Positions 43,783 through 52,786 of a DNA stretch of 64,000 bases are shown here, in pieces. How positions within the stretch are numbered: position 1 is the stretch's first letter; each line of letters opens with the position of its first letter. The translations under genes and the position numbers were made by a program. The stretch is from Symmachiella macrocystis. GTDB taxonomy: Bacteria > Planctomycetota > Planctomycetia > Planctomycetales > Planctomycetaceae. The stretch lies in assembly GCF_007860075.1 (NCBI RefSeq), contig NZ_SJPP01000001.1, forward strand, positions 248,001 through 312,000, read 5' to 3'. The notes under the pieces were generated by a model. The model was not told where the DNA came from, did not search any database, and saw only the letters and a list, made by a program, of their open reading frames with translations.

Positions 43783-43789
43783 AGAACAA

Positions 43790-45175
43790 ATGACCAAACA
43801 CAACCTCATCATCATCGGCGGCGGGCCGGGTGGATATGTGGCGGCGATTCGTGCTGCCCAACTCGGCTTGGACGTCGCCTGCATTGAACTCGATAAATCT
43901 CTGGGCGGCACTTGCCTGCGAGTGGGCTGCATTCCCAGCAAGGCGCTGTTGGAATCGAGCGAACAATTCTCCGAGATCAAAGGGGACCTGTCGTCGCACG
44001 GGATCATGGTCGACGGCGTGCAATTGGACCTGGGGAAGATGCTCAAAAACAAGGATCGCGTTGTCCGCGCGCTGACCGGCGGGATCGATTCGCTATTTAA
44101 GAAAAATAAGATCACCCGATACCTAGGACGCGGTCGTATCACTGCTGCCGGCAAGGTGACTGTGTCGGGCAGTGAGGGGGAGACGGAACTTACGGCCGAT
44201 AAAATCATTATTGCCACCGGCAGCGTGCCGGCGACATTGCCGGGCATTGAACTGGATGGAGACCGCATCGGCACCAGCACCGAAGCATTGACTTATGGCG
44301 AAGTCCCGGGGCATCTGGTGGTGATCGGCGCGGGTGCGATCGGTTTAGAAATGGCGACGGTTTGGCGGCGACTGGGAGCCAGCGTAACGATTCTGGAATA
44401 TCTGGATCGCATTCTGCCCGGCATGGATTCCGCCATCGCCACCGAAGCATTGAAAATCTTCAAAAAGCAAGGACTGAATTTCCAACTCGGCTGCAAAGTG
44501 ACCGGCGTGACGACCGACGGCAAAGGTTGCACGGTCGACATCGACGGGGCCGATGCGATCCACTGCGACCGCGTACTGGTTGCCGTGGGCCGTAAACCGA
44601 ACACAGCAGAGTTGGGCCTGGAATCGGTCGGCATTGAGACCGACAAACGCGGGTTTGTGCCTGTCGATGAACATCTCGCCACCTCGGCTGAGGGAATCTA
44701 TGCCGTCGGCGATGTGATCGGCGGCGCGATGTTGGCGCACAAAGCCGAAGAGGAAGGTGTCGCCTGCGTCGAAGGGATCGTCAACGGATACGGGCATGTG
44801 AATTACAACACGATTCCAGCCATCGTCTACACTGCGCCGGAAATCGCCTCGGTTGGCCAGACGGAGGATGAACTCAAGGAAGCCGACGTCGCCTATCGCA
44901 AGGGGGAATTCCCCTTCATCGCCAACGGACGCGCGCGAGCAATCGGACACACCGACGGCCGCGTGAAGATTCTGGCGGACGAAAAAACCGATCGCATTTT
45001 AGGCGCACACATCATCGGTCCGCACGCGGGAGATTTGATCGCCGAAGCAGCAGTGGCCATGGAATTCGGCGCCAGCAGCGAAGACCTTGCCCGCTGTTGC
45101 CACGCGCATCCAACGTTGGCAGAAGCGGTAAAGGAAGCGTCACTGGCGGTGGACGGGCGGGCATTGCATATGTAA
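43790..45175 (+). CDS. lpdA: Dihydrolipoyl dehydrogenase (E3)
   Basis: 461 residues, normal length. This FAD enzyme reoxidises the lipoyl groups of 2-oxo acid dehydrogenases with NAD+. The FAD-binding start is LIIIGGGPGGYVAAIRAAQL, and the redox-active disulfide is in GGTCLRVGCIPSKALL (CLRVGC). NAD binding is in LVVIGAGAIGLEMATVWRRL and the second FAD motif in GIYAVGDVIGGAMLAHKAEE. The catalytic His-Glu pair near the C-terminus is in CHAHPTLAEAVKEASL. It probably serves the sucB-type E2 encoded 3.8 kb upstream. The start codon lies directly behind a period-7 repeat array, with AAAGAAC as the only weak ribosome-binding stretch. Confidence 0.97.
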   Translation: MTKHNLIIIGGGPGGYVAAIRAAQLGLDVACIELDKSLGGTCLRVGCIPSKALLESSEQFSEIKGDLSSHGIMVDGVQLDLGKMLKNKDRVVRALTGGIDSLFKKNKITRYLGRGRITAAGKVTVSGSEGETELTADKIIIATGSVPATLPGIELDGDRIGTSTEALTYGEVPGHLVVIGAGAIGLEMATVWRRLGASVTILEYLDRILPGMDSAIATEALKIFKKQGLNFQLGCKVTGVTTDGKGCTVDIDGADAIHCDRVLVAVGRKPNTAELGLESVGIETDKRGFVPVDEHLATSAEGIYAVGDVIGGAMLAHKAEEEGVACVEGIVNGYGHVNYNTIPAIVYTAPEIASVGQTEDELKEADVAYRKGEFPFIANGRARAIGHTDGRVKILADEKTDRILGAHIIGPHAGDLIAEAAVAMEFGASSEDLARCCHAHPTLAEAVKEASLAVDGRALHM

Positions 45176-45196
45176 CCCGAGCAGACAGGAATTTTT

Positions 45197-45337
45197 GTGA
45201 AGCTCTTTCCGATTCGGCAAACCGATGACGAATACGTCGGTAAAATCCGGCGTTCGATCGACCGTTGGGATCGTTGGGCACCACGCTCACCTAACATCTC
45301 ATTTCCAGCGGACTGGTCAATTCGTAAAGCGATTTAG
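45197..45337 (+). CDS. Possible small protein or gene fragment
   Basis: A 46-codon frame starts at GTG 45197, with AGGA six bases before it. It reads VKLFPIRQTDDEYVGKIRRS, then Trp/Arg-rich residues and ISFPADWSIRKAI at the end. Composition is protein-like, but it is short and has no recognised family. It could be a remnant of a longer gene, since the region beyond it looks degraded. Confidence 0.3.
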   Translation: MKLFPIRQTDDEYVGKIRRSIDRWDRWAPRSPNISFPADWSIRKAI

Positions 45338-45911
45338 GACATTTTTCGAGAAATTTCAGAGATCGTTGTAACTGGAAATGGGACAGCGGGTTTCGCGCAC
45401 CGTGCTTTGGCAAGTCGTCCTCGGTGAAGTACCTGCGGCCTTCTATCCAGCGAATTCAAACGAAGGTGACGGGAACCGACTGGGTATCTAACCAGAACGA
45501 ATTTCAGTTGTTGGCTGAGCACGGCCGGCGTTGCGGTGTCTGCCAATTCGCCACAGCGAAACAATTGCCATCTACCGGCTGCACGACGGACGGATGGCAT
45601 TTTGAATTCGCAGATGGAAATATGGGAGCCCGTGACCGACGTGAAAGCCTGATTCGTGGGTGCGACCGTCGTGTTTCGGCAACGGAACGTATTTCGGGAC
45701 ATAGCCGTAGTCAGTTGACCAAGGAGAGCAGACTTTCGATACTGGGCACTGATTAACCAGTGCCAAGGAGGGGTGCCTGTCACCTCTCCGTTTTTTTTCG
45801 GCAGGCCAGCCGGTTCGTCCGTAATCAGGATGGAAGCGGGAGCGGTTCAAATTCCCAACGCAGCCTGGATGCCGATTACGCCCCCACAGGCGGTTCAACC
45901 GGAGAAACAAA
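45338..45911. other. Intergenic region with a terminator-like hairpin, no convincing gene
   Basis: Overlapping frames of about 110-150 codons occur on both strands here, but they are rich in Arg, Cys and Ser with no recognisable motif, so I do not call them. GCACTG-ATTAAC-CAGTGC near 45747-45764 is a small hairpin, directly followed by the terminator at 45767-45798. GGAGAAACAAA precedes the DUF1254 start at 45912. Confidence 0.45.
45767..45798 (+). terminator. Intrinsic terminator-like hairpin
   Basis: GGAGGGGTG-CCTGT-CACCTCTCC (nine pairs, one G-U) is followed by G and eight T, the classical rho-independent shape on the plus strand. Its core GGTGCCTGTCACC resembles palindromes seen beside REP-type elements, so it could also be a repeat remnant. 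No clear gene ends just upstream. Confidence 0.65.
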
Positions 45912-47528
45912 ATGAAGCGACCGACGACATCTCTAATCGCGCTGACAGTGACGTTTGCATTCGTCGCACAAGCCCGGGCTCAGGGGGAAATTCCAAAGCA
46001 AGTCACGACACCGGATCACGTCCAATCGAAACTTGGAGCTCTGGGCTTCAAAGACGGATACCCCACTAAAGAAACCGCGGAAAAGATTCGTGACGAACTC
46101 GACTATCTCCATGGCGTCGATGCGTTCATGAATTCGATTCAGGGTGTCTCTCTTTACGCCCTTAGAAAGGGGTTCGCGGACGTCGGAGTGCAAGATGGCG
46201 ATTTCATCTACACATCGAGGATGCTAGATTCGAATTCTCTGTTCCTGACTGCCAATGCGGACACGGTCTATTTCTGGGGGAATCTTGATCTTGCTGCAGG
46301 GCCGCTTGTGGTTGAGACGCCACCAATGGTTCTGGGAATCTTCGACGATTTCTGGTTCCGATGGGTCGGAGACTTCGGACTTGCCGGACCGGACAAGGGG
46401 AAAGGTGGGACCTTTCTACTCGTGGGCCCCGGCTACAAAGGACCACTTCCGGAAGGTGGGTTTTTTGTTCTGCGATCGCGGACGAACCATGTCACGATGT
46501 TGTTTCGAGCTTTCCTTGAAGAGAACGATCCCGCACCCGCCATCGCCCGCACCAAAGAGACGCTAAAAATCTATCCCTACCAAGCGGGAAGCTACGGGAA
46601 CAGCGTGGGCAGCTATCTGTCCGGCAAGGCTCCGCTGGTCACGTCGCCCTCCAAGCGCACAACCCCGCGATTCGTCGAGGGATCAGGTCTTGTCGTCAAC
46701 ACCATACCGCCCAATGACTTCGGTCACTTCGAAATGCTAAATCAGTTGGTACAGATGGAGCCGGCCGAAGCGCTCGATCCGGAACTTGCCGGTCAATTTG
46801 CGGCTATCGGCATCGTTAAGGGCAAAGAGTTTGCCCCCGATGCCCGCATGAGGAAGGTTTTGGAGAAAGCGGTCGTTGTGGGAAATGCGGCGTCCCGCAC
46901 ACTCGGTGTGGGAGCGCACCCGACCGACCGTTGGCGTTTCTACGAAGAATCTTCTGCGTGGTGGAACATGCTGTTCGAGGGTGGGTATCAGTTCCTCAAT
47001 CCCCCTCCGCAGATCATGGAAAATGGCGAAGTCAAGCAGTCTCCGAATCTAGGAGCACGTCGAGTTCATTCCCGCACCGGATTCTTTTACACCGCAACTG
47101 GAATCACACCAGCAATGTGTATGTTCTTGACCAATGTTGGCTCCCAATATCTCATTGCCAATCTTGATGCGAATGGTCAGCCGTTCGACGGTTCTAAAAC
47201 GTACAAGGTCAATCTTCCCAAGGACATTCCGGCGGCACGCTTCTGGTCATTTACTGTGTATGACAACCAGTCTCGATCGATGCTGCAGACCCCGCAGAAG
47301 TACCCCCGTGCCGGAAGCCAAAGCTATCCAAGTCCAGCAGCCACAATGAACGGGGACGGTTCGACGACGATTTACTTCGCTCCTGAGCGGCCCGATGGAG
47401 TCGACCGAGGCAATTGGATCCAGACCGATCCGGACAAGGGTTGGTTTGTGATCCTGCGGCTGTACAGCCCGCTAGAATCCTTTTTCGACAAGACTTGGCG
47501 GCCGGGGGAAATTGAACTGGCTGACTAG
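45912..47528 (+). CDS. Exported DUF1254/DUF1214 protein
   Basis: 538 residues. A signal peptide (SLIALTVTFAFVAQARA, cleavage near residue 23) is followed by a DUF1254 domain at about 70-200 (GVDAFMNSIQGVSLYALRKG, DSNSLFLTANADTVYFWGNL, LDLAAGPLVVETPPMVLGIF) and a DUF1214 domain at about 390-520 (FYTATGITPAMCMF, KTYKVNLPKDIPAARFWSFT, TIYFAPERPDG, DKGWFVILRLYSPLESFFDK). This two-domain architecture is widespread in bacteria; the function is unproven. A good GGAG sits seven bases before the ATG. The downstream neighbour is a broken hydrolase gene. Assignment by domain is sure. Confidence 0.93.
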   Translation: MKRPTTSLIALTVTFAFVAQARAQGEIPKQVTTPDHVQSKLGALGFKDGYPTKETAEKIRDELDYLHGVDAFMNSIQGVSLYALRKGFADVGVQDGDFIYTSRMLDSNSLFLTANADTVYFWGNLDLAAGPLVVETPPMVLGIFDDFWFRWVGDFGLAGPDKGKGGTFLLVGPGYKGPLPEGGFFVLRSRTNHVTMLFRAFLEENDPAPAIARTKETLKIYPYQAGSYGNSVGSYLSGKAPLVTSPSKRTTPRFVEGSGLVVNTIPPNDFGHFEMLNQLVQMEPAEALDPELAGQFAAIGIVKGKEFAPDARMRKVLEKAVVVGNAASRTLGVGAHPTDRWRFYEESSAWWNMLFEGGYQFLNPPPQIMENGEVKQSPNLGARRVHSRTGFFYTATGITPAMCMFLTNVGSQYLIANLDANGQPFDGSKTYKVNLPKDIPAARFWSFTVYDNQSRSMLQTPQKYPRAGSQSYPSPAATMNGDGSTTIYFAPERPDGVDRGNWIQTDPDKGWFVILRLYSPLESFFDKTWRPGEIELAD

Positions 47529-47631
47529 GTCTGGTCACACCCCGATTGACAACATCTGAAATCCTAGGCGGGCACACCATTTTGCAGAAGAAAGCCATGC
47601 TCAGGACCAAGTTTCGGCACTCCCAGGCGTT

Positions 47632-48015
47632 ATGACGGTAGGAGAACGGACGATCCCTGCCCCGGCAGCACTCTCTCCAGAAAAGCTTAAGGTGGTCAAG
47701 GAGCGGAAAATCCCGCCGGTCATCCCGGCGCCCAAGACAAGGCAGGAATGGCTCGAGCTTCAAAAGCTGTTCGATGCACCAGGAGATGAGCCTGGCCGCA
47801 AGGGCGCCGAATACAACGGCGCTACGTACGAAGTCCGGAAGATCGCCGGCGTCCGGACCTATCTCATCACGCCCAGAAAGATCGACAAACGCTTTGCGGA
47901 CCGTGTCTTGGTGCACACGCATGGTGGAGCCTGGGTATTCGGTGGGGGCGACGCTGCCCTCCGCGAAGCGGTGTGGCTTGCAAACGGCGTCGGGGTGTGC
48001 AAGAGCACCTGGTGA
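47632..48015 (+). pseudogene. Truncated alpha/beta hydrolase (HSL/acetyl-hydrolase type) remnant
   Basis: The open frame of 127 codons covers only the N-terminal part of a hormone-sensitive-lipase-type hydrolase, up to the oxyanion-hole motif HGGAWVFGGGDAALREAVWL, then ends in GVCKSTW and a stop. The nucleophile elbow (GDSAG) and the rest of the fold are absent. Mature-like sequence (SHAQDQVSALPGV) continues in frame before the ATG but has no signal peptide or start, so the 5' end is also lost. The sequence between 48016 and 48113 contains no continuation. I call it a decayed fragment. Confidence 0.75.
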
Positions 48016-48113
48016 TAAGTTGCGTCGGTGTGCCGAAGCAAATTGGCATGATCGTTGGATTCAAAGTCGGTGGGCCAGACAAACACGCTGACGTCGTCAT
48101 GTTGACGGCCGCC

Positions 48114-49613
48114 TTAGGGGATGGTCGGTAGAAACTGCGGAGACTGCCGCGCGTGTGTGGCTTGCTCAAAGGCAAAGGCGTACCCGATGAGCTTGAAGTC
48201 TTGAAATGCTCCGCCAAAAAATGAGAGTCCGACTGGTAAGCCATGAACAAAACCGGATGGCACAGTAATATGCGGATAACCTGCAATCGCCGGAGGAGTC
48301 GAGCAGCCAAATGGAATGATGTGGTCGCCGACAATTGGGTCGATCACGAATGGCGGTGACCCTTCCGTGGGGGCAATGATTGCATCGAGTTGATGCTCCG
48401 ACAGTGCTTTGTCGATGCCATCGGTACGCGACAAACGGCGCAGTTCATTCCGGACTTCCACGCATCGTGCTGCGTCCCAGCCTTCTTTGGTTTGCGCCAT
48501 TTCGAAAAACTCTTGTTTAAAATACGGCATGACCTGATCCGCATGGTGTCGGTTAAATTCGATGAGTTCGTCGAAGTCACGAATCATGGCCGTCGGGTGT
48601 GCTGCCAGGTATGCGTTAATATTTGATTTGATACCGTATTGGAATAATTCACGTTCTAGTGGGCCGAAGAAAGGTAATGACGTGGCTCGAATGGGATCGA
48701 TGATCTCGGCTCCGACCTTCCGGAGCGTTGCGATGGCACGCTCAATGACGCCATTCGTCCCTTCGTGGCCCGAAAAGCATTCTCGAGCCACGCCTAGTCT
48801 AGCGCCCCGTAAGGCATCCGGCTGAAGTGCGTCGCAAAAATCCGAAGGACGCTTTTCATCTGCCGCGGCCGTTGCCGGGTCCTCCGGATCGGTGCCTGAA
48901 ATGACATTCATTAAGGCCGCGATATCGGCCACACATCGGGCCATGGGGCCCACTGTATCTTGGGGCTCAGCGACACCGATCACTCCACAGCGACTGACGA
49001 GTCCGACGGTCGGCTTCAGGCCGACGATACCGTTGGCTGAAGCCGGCCTTACAATCGAGCCATCAACCTCCGCACCGATCGCACCCAGGCACAAATTGGC
49101 CGCCACCGCCACTCCAGATCCACTACTCGAACCAAGGGGACTCCGATCGAGCACGTAGGGGTTGCGTGTTTGGCCGCCGCGGCTACTCCATCCACTACAG
49201 GCGCGGGTTGAGCGCATGTAACCCCATTCGCTCATGTTGCTCTTGCCCAACAAAACGACGCCAGCTTCGCGCAGTTTCTGAACAACGAAAGCATCCTGAG
49301 TGGCGATATTTCCTTCGAGGGCTAGAGAACCTGCCGTCGTCATCATCCGGTCGGCCGTGTCGATGCTGTCCTTGACTAGCATCGGCACGCCTTGAAGTGG
49401 ACCACGCGCCCCCTTCGATTGTCGTTCTGAGTCCAGTGCCGTGGCTGTGGCGAGTGCATCGGGGTTGATTTCAATCACTGACCGCAATTCAGGTCCGGCA
49501 CGATCGATGCTCGCAATGCGTTTCAAGAAGGCTTCGCACACGGTCGCTGCAGTCTGTTCGCCGCGATCGAAACAGGCTTGGAGTTCGGCAATGCTCAAAT
49601 CCGCGTTTTCCAT
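48114..49613 (-). CDS. Amidase-signature family hydrolase
   Basis: 499 residues from the ATG at 49613, preceded by GAGGG; a frame extension adds nine residues. The Ser-cisSer-Lys triad is readable: Lys in GVPMLVKDSIDTADR, the cis-Ser in PLGSSSGSGVAVAANL, and the nucleophile in AEVDGSIVRPASANGIVG. The hydrolase core continues with GLKPTVGLVSRCGVIGVAEP. Proteins of this type hydrolyse a range of amides; GatA would be expected with gatB/gatC, which are absent, so it is probably a general amidase. The C-terminal end (VPSGFVHGLPVGLSFFGGAF, FEQATHARQ) is typical. Substrate unknown. No signal peptide. Confidence 0.92.
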   Translation of the reverse strand: MENADLSIAELQACFDRGEQTAATVCEAFLKRIASIDRAGPELRSVIEINPDALATATALDSERQSKGARGPLQGVPMLVKDSIDTADRMMTTAGSLALEGNIATQDAFVVQKLREAGVVLLGKSNMSEWGYMRSTRACSGWSSRGGQTRNPYVLDRSPLGSSSGSGVAVAANLCLGAIGAEVDGSIVRPASANGIVGLKPTVGLVSRCGVIGVAEPQDTVGPMARCVADIAALMNVISGTDPEDPATAAADEKRPSDFCDALQPDALRGARLGVARECFSGHEGTNGVIERAIATLRKVGAEIIDPIRATSLPFFGPLERELFQYGIKSNINAYLAAHPTAMIRDFDELIEFNRHHADQVMPYFKQEFFEMAQTKEGWDAARCVEVRNELRRLSRTDGIDKALSEHQLDAIIAPTEGSPPFVIDPIVGDHIIPFGCSTPPAIAGYPHITVPSGFVHGLPVGLSFFGGAFQDFKLIGYAFAFEQATHARQSPQFLPTIP

Positions 49614-50074
49614 GGCGAAGCCCTCGGTCACTTTGAACACCGCTTTAGGTAGTTGGGTATGACAGTTGACGCAATCTTCGCGAATTCGCTAACGTCGGTC
49701 TACTCAACGACACAGGTTACGCGGTCCGCGACTTCAGAGAGTTCGGCGGATCGTTCCAAAAAATCGAGGTGCCGGACACACGCCGAACAACCACAAACTG
49801 TTTGACTGGGCGGGGACAAAGTGCTGGAAAGCCATGTTTCTTCGGTACCCTCCGAGCGATTCAGGAATACTCACTTTTTCTGGGAACCTTACTGTCGTAA
49901 CGCCTGTCGTCAGAATCAGCTGCGAGCGCGCCCGATCACTCGAACGTATTTCGGCAAACCCTATGCATCGCGGTCGTGATGCAGCAGTGACAATTTCAAT
50001 TTGGGCTATGTCGTCCACAGAAAATCCGGTACTCTCCGCTGGTTCAATAATCTACCACGAAAAGGAGTTTTCCA
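49614..50074. other. Intergenic region, no gene seen
   Basis: 461 bases between divergent genes. Frames of 94-105 codons on either strand show no family features and overlap each other. AAAGGAG at about 50060-50066 is the Shine-Dalgarno of the next gene. No repeat or RNA recognised. Confidence 0.4.
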
Positions 50075-50569
50075 ATGCGCCCGCCAGCACTCTTTTTTGC
50101 AGCCGTCATCGCCCTCTGCTTCTCCCCATTCACATCAGTTTTTCCGGCTAAGCAGACACCGAATCCTCCGGTTACCGTCGGTGCGAATGTAATCCTGGAA
50201 ATTACCGGTGATGTCGCCAAGCACTACCACAGATTGCAGACACGACAATCAAGCACGCCTTCCGGAATTCAAATAAGCACTAGCGCTCAAGTGGTGCAGA
50301 AGCTCAAGACGGGCCAGTATCGCCTTGAGCACTCATTGACGATCAATACCAAATCGGATGCGCCTCGCATGGTCACCTTGACTGCTTTGGTAAATGCCGA
50401 TGCGATCAAGCATCGCATCGTACCAGCTAACACAGAGATACGCGCTTCGCCCTCTGACCCTAAACCCGTAAAGACCAGGAAACAGACCACCTGGTCCGTT
50501 GTAAAGCTCGACGACCTTAAAGGCGTCAAGATCCGCGGTTGGAAGCTGGATCATAAGGTTGGCGAGTAA
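50075..50569 (+). CDS. Small exported protein of unknown function
   Basis: 164 residues. The signal peptide is clear (PALFFAAVIALCFSPFTSVF, cleavage near residue 25) and AAAGGAG lies at ideal distance before the ATG. The mature part contains a strand-rich stretch (VTVGANVILEITGDVAKHYH; QVVQKLKTGQYRLEHSLTIN) and ends with a WSVVKLDDLKGVKIRGWKLD segment. I recognise no domain. It has no close neighbour on its strand. Confidence 0.7.
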   Translation: MRPPALFFAAVIALCFSPFTSVFPAKQTPNPPVTVGANVILEITGDVAKHYHRLQTRQSSTPSGIQISTSAQVVQKLKTGQYRLEHSLTINTKSDAPRMVTLTALVNADAIKHRIVPANTEIRASPSDPKPVKTRKQTTWSVVKLDDLKGVKIRGWKLDHKVGE

Positions 50570-50806
50570 CGGGAATGGGATGGAGTGAAGTGATTTGCTC
50601 CTGAGCGATCCTAAACAAAGCGAGATGATTTCATTTTCTCGTATGCTCGAGAGCAACCCCGAAAAACGACCGAATTTCGGAATCAGCCGGCCCGCACTGT
50701 CCCACGCACCCACGCGAACGGCACCCGTTCCACACGGCTACCCATCCTGTCTCCCAGGGGGAGAGGGGGAATGTTGGTGAACGCCTTTTAGCGGTTGGTT
50801 GGGGGA

Positions 50807-51769
50807 TTACTTGGTTGCGGCGCGGGTTAGACGGTCGTTGAGGGCGCGGCCTAGGCCCGTGTCGCGGAAGGGTTGGGCGATGATGACATCCAATCCGGCG
50901 GCGTCTAAGCGGCGCAGCGCGGCGAAGAAGTTGGCGGCGGCTTCGGTGAGGTTGCCGGTGTTTGAGAGCTCTTCGACAACGACGTAGGCGATCGTGTTGG
51001 ACGGGGCGGTGAGGCACAGGAGGCCGGTCCGTTTGCCGGATGCTGGAGCTTGATCATCGCCCGTTGCCAAGATCAGCGGCGTGCCGGGAGCATAATGTTG
51101 TGGTAATGTGCCGGGCGAGGGTTGGGCGGCGGAGGAAGGATGCGCGTTAGCAGACGGGATGACGACGCTGCCGACGACTGCCTCTAACTCCTCCAACGTC
51201 ACCCCGCCGGGACGAAGCAGCTGCACTTGATCGCCGGTGATCTGCACGACGGTGGATTCGACACCAACGCGACAGGGGCCGCCATCGAGAATGAAATCGA
51301 CCGCGTCTCCGAGCTGCTCGCGAACATGCGCAGCTGTGGTGGGGCTGAGCCGTCCGAATGGATTGGCGCTGGGAGCGGCTAAGGGGATGCCGGCTTCTTT
51401 GAGCAGTGCTTGGGCGACGGGGTGGTCGGGGATGCGGATGGCGACGGAGGATAGCCCAGCGGTGACGATGTCGGGGACGATATCGCGTTTGGGCAATACC
51501 ATCGTCAGCGGGCCGGGCCAAAATTGTTCGGCCAGTTTCACAGCCGTTGCGGGAAACTCGCTGACCAAATCGGCTAAGGCCTCGCGCTCGGGGACGTGCA
51601 CGATCAAGGGATCGAAATTAGGGCGCCCCTTGGCGGCGAAGACCCGCGCTACGGCCAACGGATCGAGCGCATGAGCGGCGAGGCCGTAAACCGTTTCAGT
51701 GGGGATCGCCACCAACCCTCCATCGCGGAGAAGTTGAGCGGCATGCGAGATGTCGGCCGATGTGGACAT
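50807..51769 (-). CDS. Threonylcarbamoyl-AMP synthase (Sua5 type)
   Basis: 320 residues. The enzyme makes threonylcarbamoyl-AMP from threonine, bicarbonate and ATP for the t6A37 modification of ANN-reading tRNAs. The YrdC/TsaC domain (1-200) has GGLVAIPTETVYGLAAHALD, FAAKGRPNFDPLIVHVP, TMVLPKRD, VAIRIPDHPVAQALLKEAG, PLAAPSANPFGRLSPTTAAH and ILDGGPCRVGVESTVVQI. A linker and the extra C-terminal Sua5 domain follow (STPGTL-type region SPGTLPQHYAPGTPLIL), so it is Sua5-type rather than the short TsaC. Essential housekeeping function in most bacteria. Shares orientation with the HDOD gene 81 bases upstream. Confidence 0.94.
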   Translation of the reverse strand: MSTSADISHAAQLLRDGGLVAIPTETVYGLAAHALDPLAVARVFAAKGRPNFDPLIVHVPEREALADLVSEFPATAVKLAEQFWPGPLTMVLPKRDIVPDIVTAGLSSVAIRIPDHPVAQALLKEAGIPLAAPSANPFGRLSPTTAAHVREQLGDAVDFILDGGPCRVGVESTVVQITGDQVQLLRPGGVTLEELEAVVGSVVIPSANAHPSSAAQPSPGTLPQHYAPGTPLILATGDDQAPASGKRTGLLCLTAPSNTIAYVVVEELSNTGNLTEAAANFFAALRRLDAAGLDVIIAQPFRDTGLGRALNDRLTRAATK

Positions 51770-51850
51770 TGTCTGGGTGAAGCATGAGTAACGAGATTCG
51801 ACAGTCCGCAGGAATAGCGATCCTGAGGGGCGATTGCAACCACTGCTGGA

Positions 51851-52714
51851 TTATTTGGCTAGCAATCCAGCCAGCCGGTCTGCCTGCAGGGAGGCGGGGA
51901 TCAGCACGTCGGCGAGGAGCTGTTCGACGCTTTGCGATTTCATTCCGCACGTGTCTTTGACAATTTGCCAAGCGGCGGATTGTTCGAGATTTAACTCCTC
52001 GCGGAGATGTTCGGCATCGACATGTTCGGCGATTAGATCCGCCACGCGAACGAGCGCGACCAGGGAACGGACTTCCGCATCTGCGTCCGCCGGATGATGG
52101 TGATATTGGGCTGCGCTGATGATCGCCGACGGCGTATTCCACAGACTCAGCAGGCCGGCACCGATGAGGCAATGGTTGCGTTGCGGCAGCGGTCCCGGAT
52201 TTTGATCCAGCAGTCGATCATGCTCGACATGCCAGTCGATGCCCTGCTCGGTGGCCGGACCGTTCAGGAAGAGATGTCCAATGTCGTGCGCCATTCCCGC
52301 CACCCAAGCGGACCCGCCGGGAGGCTTCACCAGATGTTGCTGGATGTGACGCACCATGGCAGCGGTCAACAGGGAATGCTTCCACAATCGGAGGCCGCTG
52401 CGCGTTGCCGTGTGTTGCATGGCATCGCTCAGCGCCAAGACCCACAAGACGTCGGCCGTGAGTGCGGGCTCGATTGTCGCACAGGCTGTTTGTGCATTGC
52501 GCGCGGCGGCCGAGGTGGGCAACAAGCTGTTGGCTAAGATGAGAAAACGTCGACTCAGCGACGGCATCTCAGAGAGAGAGTCGGCCAGGAAGCGGGGCGA
52601 GGTGGTCTCGTCGGCGGCCAACTCTAGACACAACTGCAGCCCCGGTTCGGGAATCGGCGGCGGTTGCGTGCCGCACACCTGCCTTAACAGTTCTGTCGTA
52701 TTGATGGGAGTCAT
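51851..52714 (-). CDS. HDOD-domain protein
   Basis: 287 residues from the ATG at 52714 (MTPINTTELLRQVCG...); the reading frame extends 24 codons upstream without family similarity. The HDOD domain, an HD-phosphohydrolase relative, covers most of the protein: ETTSPRFLADSLSEMPSLSR, LWKHSLLTAAMVRHIQQHL, AWVAGMAHDIGHLFLNG with the HD pair, and later SAAQYHHHPADADAEVRSLV and LVALVRVADLIAEHVDAEHL. HDOD proteins often act in signalling and in regulation of cell surface or motility. The true HD metal residues appear partly kept (H-D in AHDIG), so weak hydrolase activity is possible. Partner unknown. Confidence 0.88.
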   Translation of the reverse strand: MTPINTTELLRQVCGTQPPPIPEPGLQLCLELAADETTSPRFLADSLSEMPSLSRRFLILANSLLPTSAAARNAQTACATIEPALTADVLWVLALSDAMQHTATRSGLRLWKHSLLTAAMVRHIQQHLVKPPGGSAWVAGMAHDIGHLFLNGPATEQGIDWHVEHDRLLDQNPGPLPQRNHCLIGAGLLSLWNTPSAIISAAQYHHHPADADAEVRSLVALVRVADLIAEHVDAEHLREELNLEQSAAWQIVKDTCGMKSQSVEQLLADVLIPASLQADRLAGLLAK

Positions 52715-52786
52715 ACCGCAGGCCGCGTTAGACGCGTCGTAGTCGATTGTCTTTTGTGCGAATCCAGCAGGCGGAGCCGAGCCCAT

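Noticed and set aside
45334-45783. 149-codon minus-strand frame and an overlapping 110-codon plus-strand frame
   Set aside because: They overlap each other, are rich in Arg/Cys/Ser, show no domain, and cover a terminator-like hairpin.
48016-48113. Continuation of the broken hydrolase after its stop codon
   Set aside because: No frame between 48016 and the amidase stop carries hydrolase-like sequence such as the nucleophile elbow.
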